A stretch of 64,000 nucleotides of DNA from Hymenobacter sp. DG01. Lineage in GTDB: Bacteria > Bacteroidota > Bacteroidia > Cytophagales > Hymenobacteraceae. A program made the translations under genes and the position numbers. The notes beneath the pieces were generated by a model. The model was not told where the DNA came from and did no database searches. It saw only the letters and a list, made by a program, of their open reading frames with translations. Numbering within the stretch: the first letter of the stretch is position 1; every line of letters begins with the position of its first letter. Shown in pieces: positions 45,124 through 54,262 of the stretch. The DNA is taken from assembly GCF_006352025.1 (NCBI RefSeq), contig NZ_CP040936.1, positions 1 to 64,000 of the forward strand, written 5' to 3'.

Positions 45124-46629
45124 TTAGGCCTCGGAGCGGCGGGCGCGCTCTTTAGGCCAGGTGAAGATGAAAGTCGCCCCCTGACCCTCAATGGATTCAA
45201 CGCGGATGGTGCCGCCCTGGCGCTCCACAATTTTCTTGACAATAGCCAGCCCTACCCCCGTGCTTTCCAGCGTGTCGCGCTCCGTCAGGGTCTGGAAAAT
45301 GACAAAAATCCGCTCGTGGTATTCCGGCGCGATGCCAGGGCCATCGTCGGCGACGGAAAAGGTGTAGAACTGAGGGCCTTCCACGCAGCCAATGCGCACG
45401 GTGCCCTGCTCGGGCTGGTGATGATACTTGAGGGCGTTGCTGATGAGGTTGGTGAACACCTGCTGCAGCTGTACGCGGTTGGTATGCAGGGTGGGCAGGT
45501 AAAAGGGCAATTCTACCTCAAAGCCGGCCGGCAGATCCAGCGAGTCAATGATTTCGCGCAGCAGCTGGCGCACAAACACAGGTTCATCGGCCTGGGGCGT
45601 GCGGCCTACACGGGCCAGATCCAGGATGCCGGTAATCAGGCTTTCCATGCGCCGGACCCGGGTGCGCATCAGCTTCAGGAACTCGCGGATGTGCTCGGGC
45701 AAGTCTTGGCCCATATCCTCCTCAATCCACCGCGAGGCAGTTTCAATGCCCCGCAGCGGGGCCTTCAGGTCGTGGGATACCACGTAGGCGAACTGGTCCA
45801 GCTCCTGGTTGCGTTTCTCCAGCTGCTGAATGTTGGCGTTGATGGTATCGGTCATGGTATTGAGCGAATCGGCCAGCTCTGTTAGCTCATCCTGCTCCTG
45901 GTCGCGCACCTGGGCCGTGTAGTTGCCGGCCGCAATGCGCTGGGCCTGACTAACCATGCCCCCAATGCGGCGTGAGAGCTGGCGCACGAGGTAGGAGGCG
46001 TACAGCAGCCCCAGGAAAATGGTAGCCAGCGTAATGCTTACCGACAGTATCCGGGTTTCCCGGATACTGTCGCGCAGCTTAATGCGCTGCTTGATCCGGA
46101 TGTCGGTTTCTACCTTCTCGAAGGCCGCAAACAGCACCCTGATCTGATCCATGAGGTTTTTGCCCGTCAGGTCAGTGGATAGGTTGCGGTGTTCCAGGTC
46201 GTTGAGGCCGGTTTGGCTGGGGTTGCGGCGCAGGGCCTCGCGCTTCTCGCTGATGAGCAGGTGCGAAAAGGCGGTCCACTGCTGAAACAGCTGCTGCGCC
46301 CGCACCATGCGCTCGTACTGGGGCGTGCCTACGGTCAGGTCGTTGCGCAGCTCCGCGAAGCGGCCCAGCAGGTTCCGCTCGCCGGCGTAGTAGGGGTCGA
46401 GCACGATTTCGTTGCCGATGAGCAGGTAGCCCCGAAACCCGGTTTCCATGTCGATGATGTTGCGCAGCAGGGTGGTGGCCTCACCCGTGATGCGCGTGGA
46501 GCGCTCTACGCGCTGGGAGTTGCGCAGTACGGCCCGGGAAAGCTGATAGTTAATGGCTACTACCCCGGCGAAGAGCACGGAGATGGCCACAAAGCCAGCA
46601 AATAGTTTGGTAGAGATTTTCAGCTTCAT
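45124..46629 (-). CDS. CHASE3-HAMP sensor histidine kinase
   Basis: A 501-aa sensor kinase. Transmembrane helix 1 is about residues 8-28. The extracytoplasmic CHASE3 domain follows (ERSTRITGEATTLLRNIIDMETGFRGYLLIGNEIVLDPY). A second helix lies near 190-212, then HAMP. The phosphorylated His is H286 in VVSHDLKAPLRGIE, the H-box of the phytochrome-related group. The ATPase domain has N and G boxes NLISNALKYH, VADDGPGI and GVGLAIVKKIVERQGG. It is 31 bases downstream of the CZB gene. The domain set is complete. Confidence 0.95.
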   Translation of the reverse strand: MKLKISTKLFAGFVAISVLFAGVVAINYQLSRAVLRNSQRVERSTRITGEATTLLRNIIDMETGFRGYLLIGNEIVLDPYYAGERNLLGRFAELRNDLTVGTPQYERMVRAQQLFQQWTAFSHLLISEKREALRRNPSQTGLNDLEHRNLSTDLTGKNLMDQIRVLFAAFEKVETDIRIKQRIKLRDSIRETRILSVSITLATIFLGLLYASYLVRQLSRRIGGMVSQAQRIAAGNYTAQVRDQEQDELTELADSLNTMTDTINANIQQLEKRNQELDQFAYVVSHDLKAPLRGIETASRWIEEDMGQDLPEHIREFLKLMRTRVRRMESLITGILDLARVGRTPQADEPVFVRQLLREIIDSLDLPAGFEVELPFYLPTLHTNRVQLQQVFTNLISNALKYHHQPEQGTVRIGCVEGPQFYTFSVADDGPGIAPEYHERIFVIFQTLTERDTLESTGVGLAIVKKIVERQGGTIRVESIEGQGATFIFTWPKERARRSEA

Positions 46630-46660
46630 GCAGAACGACGGCGGCGGGGACCGGGCTTGC

Positions 46661-47026
46661 TTACCGGCTCCCGCGGAGTTTCTGCTCCATGGTACGCAGC
46701 AGATTGGTAATATGGTCGGCTATGGTGTTCATTTCGGCCAGCCCCGTAATGGCCTCCTCCTTCTGCCCGTTCTGGTGCAGATCCATGAGGCGGTTGGCTA
46801 CTTGGTGCATCCGAACATGGACGCGGTCCAGTTCCCGGGTTTCGGGCAGGTGCCCGTAGTCCGGCAGGGCTTTGTCAGTAATCCATTGCCCGAAGCTGCA
46901 GGCTTGCGGGTCGCGGATGGGCGCCTCACTCGTACCGCTGCCGTAGAGAAAGGACCGAAGTTTCGACTTAAACAGCAGATGCTTGACAAGCGCTGATTCG
47001 AAGTCCTGTTTGAGGTCGTTGGTCAT
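46661..47026 (-). CDS. Free-standing CZB (chemoreceptor zinc-binding) domain protein
   Basis: A 121-aa soluble all-helical protein from the ATG at 47026; the longer open frame to 47302 covers the gcvT promoter and is rejected. The CZB ligand set is visible: H16 (VKHLLFKSKLRSFL), C43 in CSFGQW, and H70 and H74 (RVHVRMH). This 3His/1Cys set binds zinc with the Cys acting as a redox switch in known CZB domains, for example in DgcZ and in hypochlorite-sensing chemoreceptors. Here the domain is alone and heads an operon with a CHASE3 histidine kinase and a receiver protein. It may signal zinc or oxidant to that pathway; this is inferred. Confidence 0.88.
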   Translation of the reverse strand: MTNDLKQDFESALVKHLLFKSKLRSFLYGSGTSEAPIRDPQACSFGQWITDKALPDYGHLPETRELDRVHVRMHQVANRLMDLHQNGQKEEAITGLAEMNTIADHITNLLRTMEQKLRGSR

Positions 47027-47124
47027 GGAAAATAGAAAAGCAGCGCGGGCAATAAATGGGCCGGCAAAATAAGGGCCGCCACCTGAAGGTACGCCGAACA
47101 GAGTTTCTGGCATGAGCCAGACGA

Positions 47125-47132
47125 CAAAGTTA
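47125..47132 (-). promoter_or_regulatory. -7 box TAACTTTG upstream of the CZB operon
   Basis: An exact TAnnTTTG match on the minus strand, 99 bases before the CZB ATG at 47026. The divergent gcvT has a near match, TACTTTCG, at 47167-47174 on the plus strand. Confidence 0.38.
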
Positions 47133-47260
47133 GCGCAATCCGGCGGTGCTACCGGGCATAATTGGCTACTTTCGCCCTGGCAAGGGCCCCTCGATTTTCC
47201 GGCCCCCGCCGGGGCATCAGTTCCCGACCCCGATATTCCTACCCCATCCTCCACCCCACG

Positions 47261-48367
47261 ATGTCTGAAACGCTCAAAACCGTTCCGCTCAATGATGTGC
47301 ACCAGCAGCTAGGTGCCAAAATGGTGCCTTTCGCGGGCTATAACATGCCCGTGCGCTACTCCTCCGACCTCGACGAGCACCACACCGTGCGGCGCGCCGT
47401 GGGCATTTTCGACGTGTCGCACATGGGCGAGTTCCGGGTGCGCGGCCCCCAGGCCCTACCCCTCATCCAGCGCGTAACCTCCAACGACGCCAGCAAGCTC
47501 ACGCCCGGTAAAGCCCAGTACAGCTGCCTGCCCAACCAGGAAGGCGGCATCGTGGACGATTTGCTGGTGTACATGCTGGGTGAGGAAGACTACTTGCTGG
47601 TGGTCAATGCCTCGAACATCGAGAAGGACTGGAACTGGATTCAGCAGTTCAACCAGGACGGCGCCGAGATGCAGAACGTATCGGACGACATTAGCCTGTT
47701 CGCGGTGCAGGGCCCCAAGGCCATTGCCGCCCTGCAGCCCCTCACCGATGCCGACCTGAGCAGCATTCCGTACTACTCCTTCGTGCAGGGCACCTTCGCT
47801 GGCGCGCCCGACGTCATCATCTCGGCCACGGGCTACACCGGGGCGGGCGGCTTCGAGCTGTACGTACCCAACGAGCACGCCCAGCAAGTGTGGGAGAAAA
47901 TTATGGAAGCCGGTCAGCCCCACGGCCTCAAGCCCATTGGCCTGGGTGCCCGCGACACGCTGCGCCTGGAAATGGGCTACTGCCTCTACGGCAACGACAT
48001 CACCGACGAAACCTCGCCCCTGGAAGCCGGCTTGGGCTGGATTACTAAGTTCACCAAGGATTTCACCAACGCCGACAACCTGAAAAAGCAGAAGGAAGCC
48101 GGTGTGGAACGCAAGCTGGTGGGCTTCCTGATGGACGGCCCCGGCATTCCGCGCGGCCACTACGAGCTGGTAAACGAAGCCGGCGAGAAAATCGGGGACG
48201 TCACCAGTGGTACCCAGTCGCCGAGCCTGAGCAAGGGCATTGGCCTAGGTTACGTGAAAACTGAGCTGAGCGCGCCGGGTAGCAAGATTTTCGTGCAGGT
48301 ACGCGGCAAGCAGCTGCCCGCTACGGTTGTGAAGCTGCCCTTCGTGAAAGGCACCGAGGAAGCGTAA
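47261..48367 (+). CDS. gcvT: Aminomethyltransferase (glycine cleavage T protein)
   Basis: GcvT (368 aa) transfers the methylene of glycine from the H-protein lipoyl arm to tetrahydrofolate and releases ammonia. The start [33 protein letters not shown] is standard, so I use the ATG at 47261 and not the open frame from 47162. The folate-binding block FDVSHMGE and the pterin-contact segments [14 protein letters not shown] and [17 protein letters not shown] are present. The C-terminal barrel ends [11 protein letters not shown]. gcvH and gcvP are not in the window. Confidence 0.96.
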   Translation: MSETLKTVPLNDVHQQLGAKMVPFAGYNMPVRYSSDLDEHHTVRRAVGIFDVSHMGEFRVRGPQALPLIQRVTSNDASKLTPGKAQYSCLPNQEGGIVDDLLVYMLGEEDYLLVVNASNIEKDWNWIQQFNQDGAEMQNVSDDISLFAVQGPKAIAALQPLTDADLSSIPYYSFVQGTFAGAPDVIISATGYTGAGGFELYVPNEHAQQVWEKIMEAGQPHGLKPIGLGARDTLRLEMGYCLYGNDITDETSPLEAGLGWITKFTKDFTNADNLKKQKEAGVERKLVGFLMDGPGIPRGHYELVNEAGEKIGDVTSGTQSPSLSKGIGLGYVKTELSAPGSKIFVQVRGKQLPATVVKLPFVKGTEEA

Positions 48368-48386
48368 TCAATTCCTAATTGATAGT

Positions 48387-48424
48387 TGCCAGTTGCCAGT
48401 AGAAATACGGCAACTGGCATTTCC
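48387..48424 (+). terminator. Terminator after gcvT
   Basis: TGCCAGTTGCC (48387-48397) pairs perfectly with GGCAACTGGCA (48409-48419), followed by TTTCC and a T-run. Confidence 0.65.
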
Positions 48425-48508
48425 TTTTTATTGCTCAACAAGTAGCAGTTCTGCGTCTGCGCCTTGCTACTTCTCTTCAACCGGCAACTACCTGCCGGCG
48501 ACCGAATC

Positions 48509-49225
48509 ATGCCTACTCTCGACATCTGTTTTTCGCCTGAGTTGCTACCCCTCTTCAACCTGCAAGGCCGGGTAGCAGTGGTGGTTGATATTCTGCGGGC
48601 CACGTCCTCCATTGTCACGGCGCTGGCCCAGGGCGTAACCCACCTGGTGCCGTTCAGTGAGCTGGACGATTGCCGGGCCATGGCCGCCCAGGGTTACCTG
48701 ACTGCCGCTGAGCGCGACGGCCGGCAGGCCGAGAGCGTGGACCTGGGCAACTCACCCTTTGGCTACCTCGATGGGGTAGTACCCGTGCGCGGCCGCGCCG
48801 TGGCCATCACCACCACCAACGGCACCCGCGCCCTGCACCTTTCCGCCGCCGCCGATGAAATTGTGGTGGGCGCTTTCCTAAACATCGGGGCTGTAGCAGA
48901 TTATCTGCGGCAGCTGGGCAAAGATGTGGTGGTAGTCTGCGCCGGCTGGAAGGGCAATTTCTGCCTCGAAGACACCCTGTTCGGAGGAGCCCTGGCCGCC
49001 CGTCTGCAAGCCGAGTTCAACGCCACTGGCTCCGATTCCACCCTGGCTGCCCTCGACCTCTGGCAGGCTGCCCAACCTGATGCCGCCGCCTACCTGCTCA
49101 AGTCCTCGCATGTGCGCCGCCTGAACCACCTGGAGGCTCATAAGGACATGGAGTTCTGCATACGACAGGATGAGTATGGCGTAGTGCCGGTGTTTCGGGA
49201 GGGTAAAATTCAATCACGGATTTAG
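48509..49225 (+). CDS. comB: 2-phosphosulfolactate phosphatase (ComB family)
   Basis: A 238-aa ComB-family phosphatase. The motif VVDILRATSSIVTALAQG with the DxxRATS element, then LGNSPFGYL, TTTNGTRAL and VCAGWKGNFCLEDTLFGGALA, are characteristic. In methanogens ComB makes sulfolactate for coenzyme M; in bacteria without that pathway, including Bacteroidota, its role is uncertain and may concern sulfolactate or another organosulfonate. The ATG at 48509 is chosen over an upstream frame. The gene is last on the plus strand before the complex hairpin shared with aceA. Confidence 0.87.
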   Translation: MPTLDICFSPELLPLFNLQGRVAVVVDILRATSSIVTALAQGVTHLVPFSELDDCRAMAAQGYLTAAERDGRQAESVDLGNSPFGYLDGVVPVRGRAVAITTTNGTRALHLSAAADEIVVGAFLNIGAVADYLRQLGKDVVVVCAGWKGNFCLEDTLFGGALAARLQAEFNATGSDSTLAALDLWQAAQPDAAAYLLKSSHVRRLNHLEAHKDMEFCIRQDEYGVVPVFREGKIQSRI

Positions 49226-49386
49226 ACGGATTTACCGGATTGCACAAATTTTAACTACGATTCCAAGAAACAGCAAAGGCGCCTCATCAAGGCGCCTTTG
49301 CTGTTTCTTGGAATCGTCCTTCCAGACGAGTTGAGTTTGGCTATAATAACCCGTGCAGTCTGATAAATCCGTCTAAATCCGTGATT
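49212..49386. repeat. Two nested inverted repeats joining the stop codons of comB and aceA
   Basis: The inner arms 49257-49283 and 49291-49317 are perfectly complementary over 27 bp. The outer arms 49212-49234 and 49364-49386 are perfectly complementary over 23 bp. The left outer arm covers the comB stop codon, and the right outer arm covers the aceA stop codon. The outer sequence repeats CGGATTTA within itself. The inner hairpin is a probable bidirectional terminator; the outer one looks like a repetitive element (REP-like). Confidence 0.8.
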
Positions 49387-50665
49387 AGAACTGGGCCTGC
49401 TCCGTGCTGCCGACCAGAGCGGCGGTGCTGGTTTGCCCGGCCGTTACCACGTTCTGCACGGCGTCGAAGTAGCCGGTACCTACAAACGCCTGGTGCTTTA
49501 CGGCCTTGAAACCTTGTTTCTGAAGGGCAAACTCCCGCTCCTGCAGCTCCGAGTAGCCGGCCATGCCCCGGTCGCGGTAGGCGGAGGCCAGCTCGAACAT
49601 GCTGGTGTTGAGGGCGTGAAAACCGGCCAGCGTAATAAACTGGAATTTGTAGCCCATAGCCGCCAGCTCCTCCCGGAAGGTTTCCATCTGCTCCCGGCTG
49701 AGCCGGGCGGCCCAGTTAAAGGACGGTGAGCAGTTGTAGGCCAGCAGCTTTCCGGGAAATTGAGCATGAATACCTTCGGCGAAGCGGCGGGCCTGCTCCA
49801 GGTCGGGCGTGGAGGTTTCCATCCAGATCAGGTCGGCGTAGGGGGCGTAGGCCAGGCCGCGGGCTATGCCGGCTTCCACCCCGCAGCGCACCCGATAAAA
49901 CCCCTCGGAGGTGCGCTCGGCCTCCTGCAGAATAAAGGGCTGGTCGCGCGGGTCCACTTCGGAGGTAAGCAGGTCGGCGGCGTCGGCATCGGTGCGGGCC
50001 ACCAGCAGGGTAGGCACACCCAGCACATCAGCGGCCAGGCGGGCGGCCACCAGCTTGTTGATGGCTTCCTGGGTCGGCACGAGCACTTTGCCGCCCAGGT
50101 GTCCGCACTTCTTGGCTGAAGAAAGCTGATCTTCAAAATGTACGCCCGCCGCCCCGGCCTCAATCATCATCTTCATCAGCTCAAACGCATTCAGGTTGCC
50201 CCCGAAGCCCGCTTCCGCGTCGGCCACGATGGGCACCAGCCAGTGCACCGAGCCCTCACCCGACACGCTCTGAATCTGGTCGGCGCGCAGCAGGGCGTTG
50301 TTGATGCGGCGCACCACGTTGGGCACCGAGTCGGCGGGGTAGAGGCTTTGGTCGGGGTACATGTGGCCGGCCCCGTTGGCATCGGCCGCCACCTGCCAGC
50401 CCGAGAGGTAGATGGCCGACAGCCCCGCCTGCACCTCCTGCACGGCCTGGTTGCCGGTCAGGGCCCCCAGTCCGGCCACGTATTCCTGCGTGTGCAGCAG
50501 GCGCCACAGCCGCTCGGCGCCCTGCCGGGCCAGGGTGTACTCAATGTGTACCGAGCCGCGCAGCTTCAGCACGTCTTCGGCCGAGTAGGGCCGCCGGATG
50601 CCCTGCCAGCGCGGGTTGGTGGCCCATTCCTGTTCCAGTACGGTAATGCGTTCCTGCTTGTTCAT
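49385..50665 (-). CDS. aceA: Isocitrate lyase
   Basis: AceA (426 aa) splits isocitrate into glyoxylate and succinate, the first step of the glyoxylate shunt. The catalytic motif KKCGHL is at 185-190 with C187, and [13 protein letters not shown] (metal site) precedes it. This is the short bacterial form, without the eukaryotic insertion. It follows aceB by 151 bases in the same direction and is probably transcribed with it. Growth on acetate or fatty acids is the classical use. Confidence 0.97.
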   Translation of the reverse strand: MNKQERITVLEQEWATNPRWQGIRRPYSAEDVLKLRGSVHIEYTLARQGAERLWRLLHTQEYVAGLGALTGNQAVQEVQAGLSAIYLSGWQVAADANGAGHMYPDQSLYPADSVPNVVRRINNALLRADQIQSVSGEGSVHWLVPIVADAEAGFGGNLNAFELMKMMIEAGAAGVHFEDQLSSAKKCGHLGGKVLVPTQEAINKLVAARLAADVLGVPTLLVARTDADAADLLTSEVDPRDQPFILQEAERTSEGFYRVRCGVEAGIARGLAYAPYADLIWMETSTPDLEQARRFAEGIHAQFPGKLLAYNCSPSFNWAARLSREQMETFREELAAMGYKFQFITLAGFHALNTSMFELASAYRDRGMAGYSELQEREFALQKQGFKAVKHQAFVGTGYFDAVQNVVTAGQTSTAALVGSTEQAQF

Positions 50666-50816
50666 GGGGGTAGGGGTTAGCGGTGAAAAGTGGAAAGTGA
50701 AGGCAAGGCTCTGCCCGGCCGACTGCGCAAGCGGCTTTCAGGGTTGAGCCACAAGAAGGGGGTAGGGCTGACGAAGTAGCTGGTAGGAAGCGGGTCCCGT
50801 TCCCTACGAAATGCTG

Positions 50817-52448
50817 TTAGGTCAGCTGCTCGTAGGCAGGCACGGTCAGGAATTCGATGAAATACTTGCTGGTGACCAGCTGATCGAACAGGCGGGCTGC
50901 TTCCGCGTAGCGGCCGGCAGCGTAGCGCTGTTCACCCACCAGGGCCTTGATCTTATCCAGCTGGCCCGGCACCAGGGAGCGGTACAGCTCCAGCGTGAGG
51001 GGGCGGCCATCCTGCAGGGTAGTGCCGGGCGTGTGCAGCCACTGCCACACCTGGGCCCGACTGATTTCGGCGGTGGCGGCGTCTTCCATCAGGTTGTAAA
51101 TCGGTACGCAGCCGTTGCCGCCCAGCCACGACTCGAGGTACTGAATGGCTACGTCGATATTGAGCTTAAGGCCTTCCTCTGTGATATTACCAGCGGGGGC
51201 GCGGACCAGATCAGCCGCTGTTACGTGCACGTCGTCGCACTTCTTATCAATCTGGTTGGGCTGGGGCATCAGGTCATTAAACACATCCAGGGCCACTGGC
51301 ACTAAGCTAGGGTGGGCCACCCAGGTACCGTCGTGGCCGGCGCGGGCCTCCCTGATTTTATCTTGGCGGACTTTCTCCAGGGCTGCTTCATTGGCTTCTG
51401 GGTCGTTCTTGATGGGAATCTGGGCAGCCATACCGCCCATGGCGTGCACCCCGCGGCGGTGGCAGGTCTGGATGACGAGCTCGGAGTAAGCCGCCATAAA
51501 CGGCACCGTCATAGTTACCTCGGCGCGGTTGGGCAGGCGAAACTCCGGCTTCAACCCCAGCCGCTTGATGTAGCTAAAGATGTAGTCCCAGCGCCCGCAG
51601 TTCAGCCCGGCCGAGTGCTCGCGTAGCTCCCACAGAATCTCGTTCAGCTCGAAAGCGGCGGGCAAGGTTTCAATGAGGACGGTAGCCTTAATGGTGCACT
51701 TGGGCATTTTCATCGACCATTGTGCAAACCCGAATACATCGTTCCAGAGGCGGGCCTCCAGGTGGCTTTCGATTTTGGGCAGGTAGAAGTAGGGGCCGCT
51801 GCCCCGGGCGCACAGCTCGTGGGCATTGTGGTAGTAGTACAGCCCGAAGTCGAACAGCGCGGCACTAACCGGCTCGCCATCCACCAGCAGGTGTTTTTCC
51901 AGCAGGTGCCAGCCCCGGGGGCGCACCATCAATACGGCCGTTTCCTCGTTCAGCCGGTACTCCTTCTGCGGGGTCGAAAGCGAAATGGTGCGGCGCACGG
52001 CATCGCGCAGGTTGCGCTGGCCCTCCACCACGTTGGCCCAGGTAGGTGAGCTGGAGTCCTCCAGATCAGCCATAAACACCTTCGCCCCTGAATTCAAGCC
52101 GTTGATAATCATTTTGCGCTCCACGGGCCCGGTAATTTCTACCCGGCGGTCGAGCAGGTCGGCGGGCAGGGGTGCTACCGTCCAGGGCTTTTCCCGAATC
52201 AGGCGGGTTTCGGGCAGAAAGTCAGGCAACTGGCCAGCCTCAAATGCGCGTTGCCGCTCCGTACGCCGCTGCAGCAGAGCCCGCCGGGTGCCATCGAAGC
52301 GCCGGTGCAGCTCAGCCACGAAAGCCAGGGCCGAGGGCGTCAGGATTTCAGCGTACTCCGGGGAATAAGCTCCCACAATTTTCACGCGCTCCGGCACAAG
52401 GTAGGTGGGCGGTGAGGCAAGCGTCTGCGGTTCGGCGATGAATGACAT
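50817..52448 (-). CDS. aceB: Malate synthase A
   Basis: AceB (543 aa) condenses glyoxylate with acetyl-CoA to malate. The family signature [15 protein letters not shown] is present, as are the metal-site and acetyl-CoA regions ([28 protein letters not shown]). Length matches the A isoform. I use the ATG at 52448, because the longer frame to 52484 covers the untranslated leader. An exact -7 box and a -33 element lie upstream on the minus strand, and a palindrome sits on them. The gene is divergent from the XRE/ScfR-type regulator. Confidence 0.97.
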   Translation of the reverse strand: MSFIAEPQTLASPPTYLVPERVKIVGAYSPEYAEILTPSALAFVAELHRRFDGTRRALLQRRTERQRAFEAGQLPDFLPETRLIREKPWTVAPLPADLLDRRVEITGPVERKMIINGLNSGAKVFMADLEDSSSPTWANVVEGQRNLRDAVRRTISLSTPQKEYRLNEETAVLMVRPRGWHLLEKHLLVDGEPVSAALFDFGLYYYHNAHELCARGSGPYFYLPKIESHLEARLWNDVFGFAQWSMKMPKCTIKATVLIETLPAAFELNEILWELREHSAGLNCGRWDYIFSYIKRLGLKPEFRLPNRAEVTMTVPFMAAYSELVIQTCHRRGVHAMGGMAAQIPIKNDPEANEAALEKVRQDKIREARAGHDGTWVAHPSLVPVALDVFNDLMPQPNQIDKKCDDVHVTAADLVRAPAGNITEEGLKLNIDVAIQYLESWLGGNGCVPIYNLMEDAATAEISRAQVWQWLHTPGTTLQDGRPLTLELYRSLVPGQLDKIKALVGEQRYAAGRYAEAARLFDQLVTSKYFIEFLTVPAYEQLT

Positions 52449-52500
52449 GGGCGTAGCGGTTTGACAATGAACGGAAAGGAACAACCTCCGAGGAGTATGT

Positions 52501-52531
52501 CAAACATACAAAAGCGAATTTTACCAATCAA
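52501..52531 (-). promoter_or_regulatory. aceB promoter: -33 TTG and -7 TATGTTTG
   Basis: On the minus strand, TTG (52531-52529) is followed after 20 bases by TATGTTTG (52508-52501), an exact TAnnTTTG. Spacing fits the Bacteroidota consensus. It is the best-formed promoter in the window. Confidence 0.62.
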
Positions 52532-52544
52532 GCGAAAATTCGCT
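52513..52544. promoter_or_regulatory. Palindromic operator AGCGAATTTT..AAAATTCGCT
   Basis: AGCGAATTTT (52513-52522) and AAAATTCGCT (52535-52544) form a 10-bp perfect inverted repeat. The left arm lies between the -7 and -33 elements of aceB and the right arm is just upstream of -33. A bound protein would block the promoter, which fits repression of the glyoxylate shunt by the divergent regulator. Confidence 0.55.
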
Positions 52545-52570
52545 AATTTCTTAAAGTCCGTCTATACGGC

Positions 52571-52578
52571 TAGCTTTG
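52571..52578 (+). promoter_or_regulatory. -7 box TAGCTTTG for the regulator gene
   Basis: An exact TAnnTTTG on the plus strand, about 155 bases before the regulator ATG at 52733. No firm -33 element is seen. It lies 27 bases from the operator, which would allow autoregulation. Confidence 0.38.
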
Positions 52579-52732
52579 CAGGTTTTTGAGGTACAATGTG
52601 CTTGCTCCGGGACCAAACCGGGGCGGGTCTTGGGCTGGAGGTCACAAGCAGGCTTCCGGCTGCCCGGGCAGGTAGGCGCTAGCTGACTGTTCTGGCGCTT
52701 TTTGCCGCACATTTTTTAATGTATTCACAGGT

Positions 52733-54217
52733 ATGCTGAGTCACGGCCAAGTTGTCCGGTTGATTTTTGGACTGAAACTGCGGGAACTGCGCCAGGAGCG
52801 CGGCTATACCCCCGCGGAGCTGGCCCGTGCCTGCGACGTTTCAGTTTCCTACCTCAATGAGATTGAGAAGGGCAAGAAGTATCCCAAGGCCGATAAGATT
52901 CTGAGCCTGAGCAAGGTGCTGGGCGTCAGCTACGACCAGCTGACCTCTCTGACCCTGAGCCGGCGCCTGGAGCCCATTTCCGAGCTGCTGCAATCGGATC
53001 TGCTCAAGGAGTTTCCGTTGGATATGTTCGGGCTGGACCCGCTGCGCATTGTAGAACTTATTGCCGATGCGCCGGCCAAGATGAACGCATTCATCAGCAC
53101 CCTCTTTGAAATTGCGCGCAACTATGAAATGCGGCAGGAGCACTTCTTCCTGGCCGCCCTGCGCTCTTTCCAGGAGATGCACGACAACTACTTTGAGGAG
53201 CTGGAGCAGGATGTGCGCACGTTTATGGTCGAGCACAAGCTGCCCGCCGCCGCCCCCCTCGACCGTCGCCAGCTGGAGCGCGTGCTGGTGGAAAAGTACG
53301 GCTACACCATTGACCGCACCGGCCTGGACGAATACGCCCACCTGGGCCGTTTGCGCTCCGTATTTCAGCCCAAAACCCGTCGGCTGCTGCTCCGCCCCGG
53401 CATGAGTGGGGCCCAGGAAGGGTTTGTGCTGGGCCGGGAGGTAGCATTTAACTACCTGAATCTGCGCGAGCGGCCTTACGTGAATGCCTCCTTCCCGGTG
53501 CGCTCCTTTGAAGAGGTGCTCAACAATTTCAAGGCCTCGTACTTTGCCGGCGCGCTCCTGATGGAAGAGGAAATGCTGGTGCGCGACCTCACCCGCTTCT
53601 TCACAACCAAAAAGTGGGAGCCGGCCTTGCTGCTGGAGCTGCTGGCCAAGTATGATGTGTCGCCGGAGATGTTCATGCAGCGCATCACCAACCTGCTGCC
53701 CCGCCACTTCGGCATCCAGAGCCTGTTTTTCCTGCGTTTCGACCAGGCCAACGCCTCGGCCGGCTACAAGCTGACCAAGGAGCTGCACCTCTCGCGCCTG
53801 CACAACCCCCACGGCAACGAGCTGCACGAGCACTACTGCCGCCGCTGGATTTCCCTGCGCATGCTGGCCGAGCTGCGCCAGCAGCCTGCCACCACGGCCC
53901 CAAACTACACACTGGGTGCTCAACGCTCCTGCTACCCCAACCACGATGAGTACCTCTGCCTGACCGTGGCCCGGGCCGGCGCGGCCAACGAGCCCGCCGT
54001 GAGTGTAACCGTAGGGCTGCTCTGCGATGATAACCTGCGCCAGAAAATCCGTTTCCTCGATGACGCGGTTATTCCGCAGAAGGAGGTAAATGAAACCTGC
54101 GAGCGGTGCACCATCCCGAACTGCGAGGTGCGGGCCGCCGCCCCCGTGGAAGTGGAGCGACGCCAGCGCCAGCAGGAGCTGGAAGCCGCCGTGGCCGCCC
54201 TGGTAAACGGGGGGTAG
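52733..54217 (+). CDS. XRE-family regulator of the ScfR/RamB type
   Basis: A 494-aa regulator. The N-terminal helix-turn-helix is about residues 12-66 (LRELRQERGYTPAELARACDVSVSYLNEIEKGKKYPK). The remaining long part resembles the short-chain fatty-acyl regulator family (ScfR), to which RamB of corynebacteria belongs; RamB controls acetate and glyoxylate genes. I find no HExxH zinc-peptidase motif. The C-terminus has CERCTIPNCEVR, a cluster of three Cys. It is divergent from aceB across a 284-base spacer holding a palindrome. Sensing acyl-CoA is inferred from the family, not seen. The last codons GGG GGG TAG make the stop part of the window-wide heptamer. Confidence 0.85.
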   Translation: MLSHGQVVRLIFGLKLRELRQERGYTPAELARACDVSVSYLNEIEKGKKYPKADKILSLSKVLGVSYDQLTSLTLSRRLEPISELLQSDLLKEFPLDMFGLDPLRIVELIADAPAKMNAFISTLFEIARNYEMRQEHFFLAALRSFQEMHDNYFEELEQDVRTFMVEHKLPAAAPLDRRQLERVLVEKYGYTIDRTGLDEYAHLGRLRSVFQPKTRRLLLRPGMSGAQEGFVLGREVAFNYLNLRERPYVNASFPVRSFEEVLNNFKASYFAGALLMEEEMLVRDLTRFFTTKKWEPALLLELLAKYDVSPEMFMQRITNLLPRHFGIQSLFFLRFDQANASAGYKLTKELHLSRLHNPHGNELHEHYCRRWISLRMLAELRQQPATTAPNYTLGAQRSCYPNHDEYLCLTVARAGAANEPAVSVTVGLLCDDNLRQKIRFLDDAVIPQKEVNETCERCTIPNCEVRAAAPVEVERRQRQQELEAAVAALVNGG

Positions 54218-54262
54218 GGGCGTTTATGCCTGAGTCAACACCCTGACCTTTTCTGATTTCGT

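Noticed and set aside
46661..47302. 213-residue version of the CZB protein
   Set aside because: The extra N-terminus overlaps the gcvT start region and has no domain; the ATG at 47026 starts the CZB fold.
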